From Porogramme epimiltina (Eukaryota > Basidiomycota > Agaricomycetes > Polyporales > Polyporaceae), in NCBI GenBank assembly GCA_900155495.1, contig FTLJ01000621.1, forward strand, positions 1 to 21,482: a DNA stretch of 21,482 nucleotides, given 5' to 3'. The notes under the pieces are model-generated. The model saw nothing but the letters and a program-made list of their open reading frames with translations, ran no database searches and was not told where the DNA came from. The position numbers were made by a program, and so were the translations under genes. Within the stretch, counting starts at the first letter, position 1. Each line of letters begins with the position of its first letter. Positions 8,691 to 18,854 of this stretch are shown here, piece by piece.

Positions 8691-9304
8691 CTAGGGGATC
8701 TTAGTCTCGGGGATGAGCCATATGCGCCCTGGGCTGACGAGCTTGGACAAGAACGAGTTCTTGAACGCGCCGTGGTCTTCATACATGAGGGGGAGGGGCG
8801 CGGGCCCGTGCTTGAGTGCAAGCAGGGAGACGCGGTTGACGGGGTCGCCAGTGCATGCGATGCGATAGAAGTCCAACCAGTAATCAACGCGCTCTGAAAC
8901 AACAGTTTTGACATCAGCCACCACGGAACGGCATGAAAACGGGCAACTGACACTCTATGATGACCGAGATGTGGCAAATTTTCACCTCATTCCAGGGCAT
9001 GCCGCGTTATAGGCGTTGTCCCCCTGATTGCAAAGTTTAGCGTTGAGATGACGGCGATGGGGTACTGCATCAGCGTGTTCCACTGCCGCTCGATGGCGAC
9101 GCCCTACGAAACGAGTCCATATCGTCCTCTACGGGGACTGCGACGACGGTGACGTCCTGCGCTGCGGTGAGCTTCGTCTTGAACGCGCCCTGCAAGGCGC
9201 GGTGGTGAGCTTCAGCACGCAACTGGGGAACGAGAGAAGGACACACTGGACTCGGACCCGGTCGTGATGGACAGTTTGAGGTCGATGACGAGGGGGTGGA
9301 TCAT
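8691..9304 (-). pseudogene. unassigned, spliced host gene remnant
   Basis: A minus-strand ATG at 9302-9304 begins MIHPLVIDLKLSITTG. After a likely 35-nt gap ending in CCCCAG the text continues LRAEAHHRALQGAFKTKL, DVTVVAVPVEDDMDSF and, one base out of frame, VAIERQWNTLMQYPIAVIST. A last block (8924-8691) reads ERVDYWLDFYRIACTGDPVN, then LMYEDHGAFKNSFLSKLVSP and stops at 8691. These blocks look like one intron-containing gene with at least one frameshift (near 9112). I do not recognise the family. The last frame could start at a GTG near 8924, but this is more likely an exon. Confidence 0.45.
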
Positions 9305-9390
9305 GATTCCCATTTTCAGCACCTATTCTAACCCCACGTACGCATCTCAGCCCCCCAGATGCTCCCTGAAGGCGTAATTCATATGTTCCA

Positions 9391-10616
9391 GTGCACAGAC
9401 ATCTTCTTACAACACACAGATTTCGTGGTACGTTCGCTGTCGCCCTTCGCTGGAATGTGCTTGCTGCTCACAGATTCCGTTGTACACATCCACAGCTGTT
9501 CTTTGATAAATGCTTGCTACTCACTGATCTCATGGTACGTTTGTCTTCCTTCTTATCCGCAATGTGCTTGCACCTCACGGTTTCTGCGGTACGCTTCCGC
9601 CCGTTGTTCTCAGATATGTGCTTGTGACTCACAGATTCCGAGGTATGTTCACCATCACCCTTCACTGGAAAGTGCTTTCCACTCAAAGATTCCATATAAC
9701 CTCCCGCGTCTTTGATAAATGCTTCCGATTCAGTGATTTTGTGGTACGTTTGTTGTTTCTCTTATCCAAAATGTGCTCACAGTGCGCAGACATCTGCTTA
9801 CAACACACGGATTCCGTGGTACGTTCTCTGTCGCCCCTCGCTGTAATGTGCTTGCCGCTCACAGATTCCGTAGTACACATCCCAAGCTGTCCTTTGATAA
9901 ATGCTTGCTATCCAGTGATTCCATGGTGCGTTCGTTGCTCCTCTTATCTGAAATGTGCTTACACCTCACAGTCTCTGTGGTACACGTCCCCCAGTTTCCA
10001 TTCTCAGATATATTCTTGTGGTCCACAGATTCCATTGTATGTTGACAGTCCCACTTCCCCACAATTGTGCTTACCATTCAGAGCTTCTGGTTCGCGGAAG
10101 TCTATGCGAGATCCACAGAATCCGTGGTACGCTTACTCGTCACTGAAATCTGCTTACAACCCACAGTTTCTGTGGTACATGTCCCCACAGGGTTCTCAGA
10201 TATATACTTGTGATTCATGGATACCGTTGTATTGTGCTGGTTCCTTTCTCCACAATGTGCTCGCCGATCACAGCTTCTAGTTCACAGATATCTGCTCACG
10301 GCCCATGGATTCTGTGGTACATTTAATGTAACTCGTCGCCGACGGATTCTGATGTGTGTCTCACTCAGCTGTTCTCGGATACACACTGGTGATTCACATA
10401 ATCCGTGGTACATTCGCTGTTGCTCTTCATGGAAATATGCTTACAGCTCACATATTTCGCAGTACACGTTCCACAATTGTTCTCTCAGGATACGTGCTTT
10501 CCATCCGCCGATTTTGTGGTCGTTTCCTTTCTTTCATGGAATATTATCAAGACTCATTGATTCCGTGTTACAAATCTCCCAGATATACACTTGTGATTCG
10601 TGAATTTTATGGAGCT
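9391..10616. repeat. satellite array of about 54-bp monomers with a 391-bp higher-order period
   Basis: About 23 degenerate monomers start at, for example, 9417, 9471, 9524, 9578, 9632, 9686, 9733, 9808, 9862, 9915, 9969 and 10025. Typical length is 53-56 bp, with some shortened or fused copies. The core is CAGATTCCGTGGTACGTTC, and monomers usually end in AATGTGCTTGCNNCTCA. Monomers 1-5 (from 9417) resemble monomers 8-12 (from 9808) more than their neighbours, giving a higher-order unit of 391 bp. Later copies (10164 on) are more degraded. Long open frames on both strands here are side effects of the repeat. Confidence 0.88.
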
Positions 10617-10653
10617 TCCACCTACCCAGGCTCGCGGGGGCCGGGGCTACTCA

Positions 10654-11215
10654 TCAGTGCTCTTGGCTCGCACGGCTAGACGTGGACGACGATGCACCCG
10701 GTGCCAGAACGTTCACTCGTCCCTTCGGCGCAATGTGGACGATCTCGTTCTTTAAGCTAAGACACATGATGCCGTACACCATTACTTTACCCACCCCGTC
10801 AGCCTCTCTTAGCAGCACTGAGCAAGCAAGCAAGCACTCACTACTCTTCGTTGCGGCGTAGTCCATGTGCTCATGCTCACCAAACTTGCCCGCCGTGCTC
10901 CCGATGAACACGCGTCACGTTCGTCCGGAACGTCCCCTTCCACTGCGCGAGGCCCATATCCGCGAGCAGCACATGTAGTGCCTTGTATCACGTGTGGTTA
11001 ATCGCCACTGCCACCTGCCGCCGCGGCATTCGGTCAGAGAGAAGATAGTCATAGAGGTGCGTTACGTGCCTGCCCGGGTTGAAATGGCAAAGACCCTCTC
11101 GACGTCGTCTTGGCGCGTGAGGTCCCCATTTGTGGCGCGCATGCGCGCATCGCAGAACTTGCCCAGGAGCGGTGCGAGGGGGTCCGCTTTGGTATCAAAG
11201 TGCGCCATCACACGC
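10654..11215 (-). pseudogene. short-chain dehydrogenase/reductase (SDR), degraded
   Basis: On the minus strand FIGSTAGKFGEHEHMDYAATK carries the SDR catalytic Ser (GST), Tyr (10858-10860) and Lys (10846-10848) with the usual Ser-to-Tyr spacing of 13. A 57-nt intron (10785-10841, GTGAGT...AAG) joins it in frame to MVYGIMCLSLKNEIVHIAPK and GRVNVLAPG, the typical SDR core. Upstream, in other frames, come YKALHVLLADMGLAQWKGTF and NVT (about 10940-11010), after an NH-containing segment with a stop, and GDLTRQDDVERVFA (about 11085-11127). The N-terminal Gly-rich NAD(P)-binding motif was not found. Stops and frame changes make this a pseudogene of an FabG-like oxidoreductase; the substrate is unknown. 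A more distant block, FDVQLRRHKWAIGLAMINTF with a GTGAGT donor (about 11300-11370), may belong to it or to another gene. Confidence 0.75.
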
Positions 11216-12216
11216 ACACTGAGCCCTACACGCAGATTTCAGCCATTTGCATGTGTGCGTGTGCGTGCGCCTGCAAGAAGGAAGGGGCAAGACTCACCAT
11301 TGAGGAATGTGTTGATCATAGCGAGGCCAATGGCCCACTTGTGCCTGCGCAGTTGCACATCAAAAACCCTGTCTTGACTCTTGAGAGCAGGAGCAATTCA
11401 GAATATGGAGGGGGTACACGCGCTTCACCAGAACATGCAGGTTATCGAGACCAAAATCTATCGCAAGGGTCGTGAAAGTCGGAAGATGGGGTGTAGAGTC
11501 CGGGAGTTTCATAAAGCATACATACAGGAATTTTGTATTGTTCATAGCTACAACTGGGAGCTTGATGGATGCGTATAAGACAGCGAGCCGTGGGGGTTGG
11601 CGCTATAAGTTGTTGTGTGCCAGACATGTACGCTGTGTTCCGACGCGGAAAGCACGGCTCATAAGCAGGTGGTCTCATGAGTATCACGACGATGCGCCTG
11701 AGTGTGTAATACGAATGATATTAGAATAGGACCATATCCGCGCGACGCGGATAGAGGACGACAGTCGCGTTTGGAGGGGCACAATGCAAAACCGAAACGA
11801 AGGAAGTAGGCCAAGTCCAAAATAGATGCTCTGTTGAAACAGGGAGTGGTCCGATAGGATAACGATGAGCGGTGCGAAGACAGGGTGGACTTGCTTGCGT
11901 GAGTGAAGGGGTATCGGATGCGACGTGGAAGATGGGATGCGAGTGAAGACGGCCAATCAAGAGAGATGCAGCGTCCAAAGATGCGGATGAGATGGCACGC
12001 GGGATTGATGTACATGAGATGGATGGTCCGCGTTGCAAATGCGGCGCACTACACATGATGTACACATGCAACTTTCGTTAGTTCTATTTGTCTACTGCAT
12101 ATCCTATGTTCCTACCAGTGTCGGTATGTCACGCTAGCAAGCAACGCGGCCCTTCATCTGATACTATGAGCTTGGAAGGTGACGGAGAGCTACAAATATT
12201 TTCTCGAACGATCCAC
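11216..12216. other. about 1 kb without a recognisable gene
   Basis: Apart from the possible exon near 11300-11370, no frame shows family features. A perfect 7-bp inverted repeat (ATCCGCG, loop CGA, CGCGGAT) lies at 11736-11752. The rest has mixed composition and no repeat that I could detect. Confidence 0.4.
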
Positions 12217-12637
12217 GGAATTATGGGTACGATGTCACACCACTACATACATTACTTTGAACAGTTCATGGATTTGTGGGTATGATGTGCTACTACAGAC
12301 ATTTCTACGGACCGTTCATGGATTCTCGGGTACGATGCGCCACTACAGACATTTCTTCAGACCACTCATAGATTTGTGGGTACGATGCATCCCTGTAAGA
12401 TTTAAGCTGAGGTGTTCATGGATTAGTGGGTACGATACGCTGCAGCAGCATTTCACGTGGACCGTTCATGGAATTGTGGGGACGATGTACTACTACAAAG
12501 ATTTCCGCTAACGATATGCGAAATTATGGGTACAATGTCCTCCTACAGACATTCCCTCGAGTCATATTCACCGAATTGTCACAAAGGTAGTGTTTATTAC
12601 ACCGTTTTGCTCCAACGGTCCATGGATTTATGCTCAG
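12217..12637. repeat. 50-bp satellite array, about nine copies
   Basis: Units start at 12217, 12270, 12320, 12370, 12420, 12470, 12520, 12571 and 12624, so the central ones are exactly 50 bp apart. The consensus is close to GGATTTGTGGGTACGATGYR, then CYACTACAGACATTTC and ACCGTTCAT. The core GATTTGTGGGTACG resembles GATTCCGTGGTACG of the 54-bp array 1.6 kb upstream. No gene is supported here. Confidence 0.88.
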
Positions 12638-13337
12638 TAGCTTGAAGGCCTAGTTGGCGGATAGGCGTCAAAAGTCCGGGTCCGGCGGAATCCGGCGGAC
12701 ATCTGCCCACAGTTCTGACCCTTACCCCTGAAGCAGTGATAATCACGCAGCTGCGCAAGGCTAGGATCCTAATAATCTGCCTCTGCCACCCGACCTTCGT
12801 TGCATCGTCCACAACAGTCCCCTCCTCCTCGCACCCATCCTCATCTGAGTGCTCCCCGCACACGGGCAGTCGTCCGACTCCAAGTCGCCTGCGGCGCGCA
12901 TCCCGTCCATCTATTGCACCATGTCAAAATGCGCGTGTCCGTGTTCGTGCCCGTACCCCGGGTACCCATGACCATGGTCCATGCCCCTGTCCGCACGCCG
13001 CACTCCCGTTCCCCTCCCCCTCTCGGTCCCGGCCCCGATCCCGGCCTTCGCCGCACTTGTGCGCCCTTCGTGCGCCTTTATAACCGCTGCCTGCGCTCCC
13101 TCGAGGCTCAGCCCGCCATCCGTGTGCGCGCACTCATGGCGGTTTTTTTCGTGGTGGTGGGCGTCCACAGGCTATCCCCCGACCTCCACCACGGACCGCA
13201 CGAGTCGTGCTGCATGCGTGCGATGCGCGACTCGTGCCGGTAGTAGCCCCCAGAGAAGAGCGCGTCGCCCGGCGCCCGCAGCGTTATTGCTGAGCGTGAC
13301 TAGGGAGTATAGCTGCGCGTCTCAGTGCGTAGGGCTG
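12638..13337. other. GC-rich stretch without an assigned gene
   Basis: Plus-strand frames (12736-13243) are Pro/Arg/Ser-rich shadows. A minus-strand stretch near 13170-13290 reads GDALFSGGYYRHESRIARMQ and then HDSCGPWW, which looks somewhat protein-like, but I do not recognise it. It may be a further relic next to the glutamate dehydrogenase pseudogene. Confidence 0.3.
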
Positions 13338-15990
13338 CGTGTGCGGTGGTGAGCGAGACAAGGCCCTGGCAGTTGAGCTCGCTTGGGTCGTGGAGGATGT
13401 TGCTGCCATTTATGATCGCAATCGTCTTGTCCGAACTGAGAAGGATTTCGTCTACACTTCCTGTGAGCAACTTAACTAAGCGCTTCATACGGACCCTGCA
13501 GTACTCACTGGAGCCAAGGCTGTCATCTGCAGTTCGCGTCAGCAATGCGTGCTACCACCGAAACGAACCTGGGCCGCCGGTGTGCACCTTCGTGATGTCC
13601 TTCTCGTGCAGGCCGAGCTGCTTGTATATGCCCAGCACGTATTGCTGCACCGAAAGTGACGTCGTACCGTACACGTCGTGCGGGACACCGTAGAGGTCAA
13701 CGAGCTTCTCCTTGATCCCAAATCTGTGTCCGGGCATGAGAAGGTCGATGACAGCCTGAAATATAGATAATTAGCTTTTTCCAGTGGATACACAATGGTG
13801 ATCACGTACATGGACGCATTTCTCGGAGCAGAGCTTGGGGTTCTCACCCAACTCCTGCAGGACATTGATTATGATGGAACGTGAAGCCACCAAAGTCGAC
13901 TTACGAAGGGAGGATGGTGCCCTTCGCACCACCCTCGGAGATATCCTTGTTCTTCAGGGACTGCCAAGTAGACGCAAGGGCGTAGTTCTCATCGAAGCTG
14001 GTGAACAGTAAGCTTCGTATAGCGTTGATGGATTCAACGCTCCCCGTACAGTATGTGCTTGTAGTTCCTTTAGAAGCGCGGTTAATAGCCAGGCCGGGAA
14101 ACACAAAAGGGATAGCACGCGCGCTCCCTGTTCCTCGACGCGACGATACGGATACTGCCACGCGTAACGTCCTTGAACTGGATGTGGAACCCGCGGAACT
14201 CGCCGCCTGAAAGTGCGTGTCGGCGTGTTGTGGACGATGGGGGCGCGGCGCGGACACGGACCGATGATAAAGAACATCCCGAACGGCTTCTTCGGGTATT
14301 CGACCTCGGGTAGGAAGTCCGGTGCGAGGCGGAACAAAAGTGCGACTTTTTTTGGCTGGTGGAAGATCGTCCTCAGAATGCTCCTATTAAAGGTGATCCA
14401 CACATCAGAGACCGCAACAGGCGAGAGAGAAGAAGGGGGGAGGCAGGGAGAGGGACACGCGCTTTTTGAAGATCATGAAGCTCTCGAACACCTGTAGCTT
14501 GTGCTCATTCATGACAGTGTGCAGGATCTTGTCGTGCAGCCCCTCGCTAGTGAGCGGCATCTGTGTGCACAGGCGCTGGTAGGAGAGTGTGGGCCTATGT
14601 TGGGGCGGCGACGATCAGCGCGACAGTCCGGCCCCGGAATGCCGAGAGCGAGATATGCTTACATGTGCTGTGAGCAGTGTCGTCCGCCTCCGGGTCATGC
14701 GAGATGACGAAGTTGACGTAGAGCAATTTGATAAGGGAAGAAGGTGTCAGCTGCAAAGATCAAGACTTCCGGACAAGGTTCGACTAACCAGCTCTGTGTG
14801 GTCGTGAATGACCTGCTCTCGGATGCTCTCGCACGCGAGCGTATCTTCCCGGAAGCGACGCTTGATGTCGTTCAGGACGCCCGCGTGAGCGGGGTGAGAC
14901 TCATCCAAGAGGTTCTTGAATGCAAGGTGTGCTTGACCAAGCCTGCTATAGAAGTGCTGCACGAAGATCTAGCCGCAGTCTGCGCCAGCTCATCAGCATG
15001 CATACCTCAAAACTAGATACTATGCAGTTTGGGTGCATGTGTATATCGTCTCGCGAACGGCGTGGTCGCCGGTAGGACATTTCCCTGTGCATAAGAAAGG
15101 ATTGTTGGGAAGACAGTGCAGGACAGACACCTCCTTCATGACCTGGAAGATGGAACGCTCAATCAGGGGCACATTGGCACCTGGGAGGGGGTTGAGATAC
15201 TAGAGCGAGATGATTGTGATCCTATTGGAGAATCACTCTACAGCCGTGTGTCAAGACTCAGCATGGCATGAGCTGCACGATCACATGCACACCCCGCCGC
15301 ACACGCACCAAAATACTTCCTTGCAGGGTAGAGCGAGCAGGAGTGGTAGATGTTCTAGAGCGCACTGCAGAATCTCTTCATGTTGCCAGTCTTGCCGTAA
15401 CTGATCACGAGCCGGGGCTCGTGCGAGCCCTCAGTCTTGATGTCCTTGGTTATGGGGATAAAGCACACCCGCACCACATTCCACATAACACGTTGGTAGA
15501 TCTCGAGCGTGTTCTCACTCGCCTTCTCGAGGAAGATCAGGTCCGACACTGCCTGGACGTCCATCCTTATAATCGTGCGCATTCCATGCACAGTAGTGCT
15601 ACCAGTACGCAATCCGCAGAAGCGCAAGGCGCGAGCACGCACTCATCAGTGCCCGTCGATGGTGGTGGGCACACGCCGCACGGAGAAGTTGCACTTTGCC
15701 ATGAAGTAGTAGCGGAGCTGCTGCGAGTAGTCGTGGAGGCGTCGCCATGTGAGGGGTACGTCTCGAGTCGGTATGCTCTGTCATGGAGGGGTCGAGGGAG
15801 AGCTCATCGATGCAGCTTTCACGGGTTGCGCTGGGGCCATCGCTCGAAATTTTGCCCATTGGAGGTGCTCCTTGTAGTTGGCGGGCGCCGAGCGCGACGA
15901 GGTTCTTGGACGATGCCATCGTGCGGCCAGGAGTGAAGCGGATGTAAAAGGGTGGCGGCCGAGCTTGGGAGGCTGTCGAGTAGGACAAGT
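13338..15990 (-). pseudogene. NAD-specific glutamate dehydrogenase (fungal GDH2 type), intron-bearing pseudogene
   Basis: GDH2 oxidises glutamate to 2-oxoglutarate and ammonium. Blocks appear in family order on the minus strand: DGPSATRESCIDELSLDPSM (about 15785-15845), QQLRYYFMAKCNFS (about 15690), SDLIFLEKASENTLEIYQRV (about 15500), RSIFQVMKEVSVLHCLPNNP (about 15110-15160), HFYSRLGQAHLAFKNLLDES (about 14910), LSYQRLCTQMPLTSEGLHDK (about 14550), FRLAPDFLPEVEYPKKPFGM (about 14300), GFHIQFKDVTRGSIRIVASR (about 14150), FDENYALAS and SEGGAKGTILPS (to 13901), MPGHRFGIKEKLVDLYG, VPHDVYGTTSLSVQQYVLGI, and SVDEILLSSDKTIAIINGSN (about 13440). Introns are still visible, for example 13756-13809 and 14207-14261. 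There is a stop in CSAL*NIYHS, several frame changes, loss of the active-site block between DLYG and VPHD (about 13690), a broken GGPDG cofactor motif, and no C-terminal domain. It is therefore a duplicated, dead copy. Confidence 0.9.
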
Positions 15991-16305
15991 TGACCTCGTT
16001 TGTGGCTGATTCACGCGGAATGAAGCTTAAAGGATGCGATGGAGCATTTGATCAACAGTCAAGTGGTAAGCTGAACACAATCTAAGGCGTGTAATTGATG
16101 TCTAAGCGCCCGCATGGGCGTGTGAGAGTGGACGCTCACAGACTTGGACCCTAGGCTGGGGTTGTAGCTGTGCTGATGGCAGTAAGAAAGTTTCTTACCA
16201 TGGCTTATATAATGTTTTGGCGGAATGTGAAGTTTATTCCTATTACGGGGTTCGTTCGTCGTCATCAATCGTGTCTGCAGATAGGCCAACACACCGTCAT
16301 CTCCT

Positions 16306-16605
16306 CTGAGTCCGCCCAATACAATACTTGGCCTCATCCTGTACCGGCAGCTGCGATGGCACGAGCAAGTCGACTCTGACGCGGCCAAGGGGACCTCCGT
16401 CACTCTGGCAGTCCGCCGTCTGGCACGCCGGTCCTTCGGCTTGTCTCATCAATACGCCCGGCAGCTGTTCGCGGCAGTCGTTCTCCCCAAGATGGAGTGT
16501 GGCCTACTGCTGTGGTACTCTCCGGTTATCCGCGCGGTGGTCGCGCGGTGGGTCACGGGCTCCGTTGGGGTCGCGCGACGTATAGGCCATCAGCAAAAGG
16601 TCAGC
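16306..16605 (+). mobile_element. fragment of a second LINE (post-RT thumb region)
   Basis: The plus-strand frame reads LGLILYRQLRWHEQVDSDAA, LAVRRLARRSFGLSHQYARQ and LFAAVVLPKMECGLLLWYSP, then GSVGVARRIGHQQK, where similarity ends. This L-G-x-x-L...L-R-W...H pattern followed by R-x-L-x-x-x-V-x-x-P-K-x-x-Y/C-x-x-x-x-W-Y is typical of the segment between RT and RNase H in Agaricomycete LINEs. The opposite orientation and different sequence show that it does not belong to the 4443-7866 element. Only about 100 codons remain, with no RT catalytic motif. Confidence 0.7.
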
Positions 16606-18310
16606 GTTACAAGTGCGACTTTCAACGAGTATTCCTGGCTATGTCCCACTATTTCGTACTATTTCGTGCTCTTAGCATAAGCGGCATCTGTAATGCCGAC
16701 GTTTTGCTGATGTACTAGGCAAGGTGCAGCGGCTTGCCGCCCTTTTGATTGCTGGTGCTTTTCATTCCACTTCTACTGTAGTATTGTATTAGATTACCAC
16801 GCCAGTTTACTGCCGGTGGAGCTCCGTTTGAGCGAGGCTGCTCATGCAGCTGCGGCTCGTCTCGCTTCGCTCCCCCCTTCTCACCCCCTTTTCCCCTCCA
16901 TCCGTAGGTGCTCTACATGCTGCCCCCGTTTCCATCACTCCCCCCTCCACACCCTTTTCCGCGCATTCCCTGACCTCTGTTTCACTGAGACAGAGGATTT
17001 CACACCCTTCGAGAGAGTCCTGGGAGATACCAAGGTCCACGCCGGTGAGCTAGCCCACCATGCCCTCGCCAGCAGAGACATGTGTGTTTTCACACAAGGG
17101 CACACTGGAAACTCACCATCACCCTCTGTAGGTGCAGCAGCAGTCACCACAGCACACAACGGCTTGCGGGTGTCGCTGCGGGCATCCCTAGGGCCCTGCT
17201 GAGGATCAGCAGGTACACGATGGCATGCTCGCGGCCCTCGCACTGGCCCTGGAAGTAGTGTCCGAGTGCCCTGGGGTTGCTCGCACGTACATCCCGGTGC
17301 CAGGCCGGTTTCCAATGACTGCACTCACCTCCAACCCCGACCATCCCCTGATCCAACTCTTCTGGGCACGATGAGAGGCGCTGCGCCGCCGCCGTCACTC
17401 CACGTCCCTATGACTCTTGTGGGCCCCCATGTGACCACGCGACCACGCCTGTGCCCAATGGGCACAAGATGAGGCAGCTGCGGCAGTGGAGAGTGGACGG
17501 TCAGGGATCCTCAGGCCTTCCCTGTGCGGTCTCCTCCATCATGCAGGGCCCACAGGTCAGTCGGTCAGTTCTCCTCAAGCGCTATGACGACAGGTTGTGG
17601 GACGATGATGTGACGTGGACTGGGAGGTCTGCTGGGGGCGAGGGTCACGAGGCGAGTCGTGCAAGATTGTGTGTGAGGAGCAAGAGGAGGAGGAGAGGGC
17701 CGAGGTGAGAGGGTAGGAGGCCGGAGGCGGATGTGTGATGCTGTCGATACAATAACGAGGTGGCGAAAATACGAAAGACGAACGCGCCGATGTGCAGGAA
17801 AAGGGGCGAAAAAGACGAATGAGCCCGAAGGTGACAAAACAAAGCTGCTATTCATCTGTGCTGAGGCAGGTTTTGAACGAACCGAAAACTGCACGGCGAC
17901 ACGATGCATGAGCCGGAGACACGCAGAAAATATGGGCGCGAGGGAACGATCGGGACGGGGTTGTGGTGCGGCGTCATCCGGAAGACGATCGTGCTTTTAG
18001 GGGTCGTCGGTGTCGACGTTTTGAGTGCGCGCGCATGTTGATACACATTGGGTGCCGCTGCGTAGTGCAACTAGTACTGTCGCATGTTTAGTCCCGTTTT
18101 GTATAACACTATAACAAATGTCAGTTCAGTTCAGCCTGAGTTTGGAACTCATCTATAGTCTATCGTGCTTGCGTGTCCTGGTCTCGTTCTTTCGTGCCCT
18201 TGTCTCGCCCTCAGCGTATCCGAGTCGTATTGGTCTGCTACTCAACATATAGTACAGATCGCGCGCGGCGTCATCCGTGCCCATCATTCTCTCCACATCA
18301 GCCTTCGGCC
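16606..18310. other. 1.7 kb without an assigned gene
   Basis: A minus-strand frame at about 17144-17330 reads RALGHYFQGQCEGREHAIVY, then LLILSRALGMPAATPAS. This looks protein-like, and a GTGAGT donor lies just upstream on that strand (about 17325), but I do not recognise it and other frames are open. Pyrimidine-rich tracts mark the plus strand at 16865-16965 and the minus strand at 17640-17720. Nothing else can be supported. Confidence 0.35.
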
Positions 18311-18346
18311 TCCTTCTCTCTCTCTCCCTCTCTCTCTCTCTCTCTA
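18311..18346 (+). repeat. CT microsatellite before a good 3' splice signal
   Basis: The run of CT dinucleotides is followed by CTAAC and, at 18374, CTCCCCAG, that is, branch site, pyrimidine tract and acceptor in the right order. The sequence after it opens as TQAQRARSMTLALIDPQGRR until a stop at 18481. A short plus-strand exon is possible, but neither a donor nor an upstream exon was found. Confidence 0.5.
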
Positions 18347-18723
18347 ACTCACTCTCTCCTCTCCTGTCTCCCCAGACACAAGCTCAACGTGCTCGCTCCA
18401 TGACCCTCGCCCTCATCGACCCCCAGGGTCGACGTCACATCAACGTCGTGTGCAGTCATTTTGGAGGCGGTTGCACTGGGTAGCCGTGCAAGATGCACGT
18501 CATCCCCTCCCTACTGAGATCTGGACCGTCCCCGGTCTAGTCGTCTCACAGGAAGATGAACGAGGGCGCGTCTTGTGTGGTAGGGGGACGGGTTGGGTCG
18601 ATACGGATGTGGTAGGGCACGGTGGTAGGGAGGACGGAAGACGACGGCGGTAGGGACAGCAAGTCGACGCGGCGTTGAAGCGAAGAGCGAACAGATGGTA
18701 ACGGAGGAGTCCTTCGAGATGTC

Positions 18724-18748
18724 GGGGGGGGGGGGGGTAGATGCGTNN
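18724..18748. other. 14-G run and two-base N gap
   Basis: Fourteen G residues (18724-18737) are followed by two N at 18747-18748. The bases are undetermined, so this is a sequencing or assembly weak point, and reading frames across it should not be trusted. Confidence 0.9.
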
Positions 18749-18786
18749 TGGCATGACGAGTGGGAACTCGATGCGGCGTCGGACAT

Positions 18787-18854
18787 AGCATCAGGTCCGG
18801 CGGTAATGGCTGATCTTCATAGCATCAGGTCCGGCGGTAATGGCTGATCTTCAT
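18787..18854. repeat. exact 34-bp direct duplication
   Basis: AGCATCAGGTCCGGCGGTAA and the 14 bases after it occur twice back to back, at 18787-18820 and 18821-18854, without a mismatch. Because the N gap is only 39 bases away, an assembly artefact is as likely as a real recent duplication. Confidence 0.9.

Noticed and set aside
9564..10280. 238-codon plus-strand frame and several minus-strand frames rich in KH or Cys/Ser
   Set aside because: They lie wholly inside the 54-bp satellite; a period divisible by three keeps frames open. No start context, splice site or family supports a gene.
9391..12637. Possible CRISPR array
   Set aside because: The arrays are continuous degenerate tandem repeats with no conserved short repeat and unique spacers, there are no cas genes, and the host appears to be a eukaryote.
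17870..17890. GGTTTTGAACGAACC as a tRNA T-loop
   Set aside because: It does not fit the B-box consensus, and no cloverleaf could be built around it.
18165..18483. Plus-strand frames with (SL)n repeats
   Set aside because: The repeat is the CT microsatellite. Only a possible short exon after the CCCCAG acceptor is worth keeping in mind.
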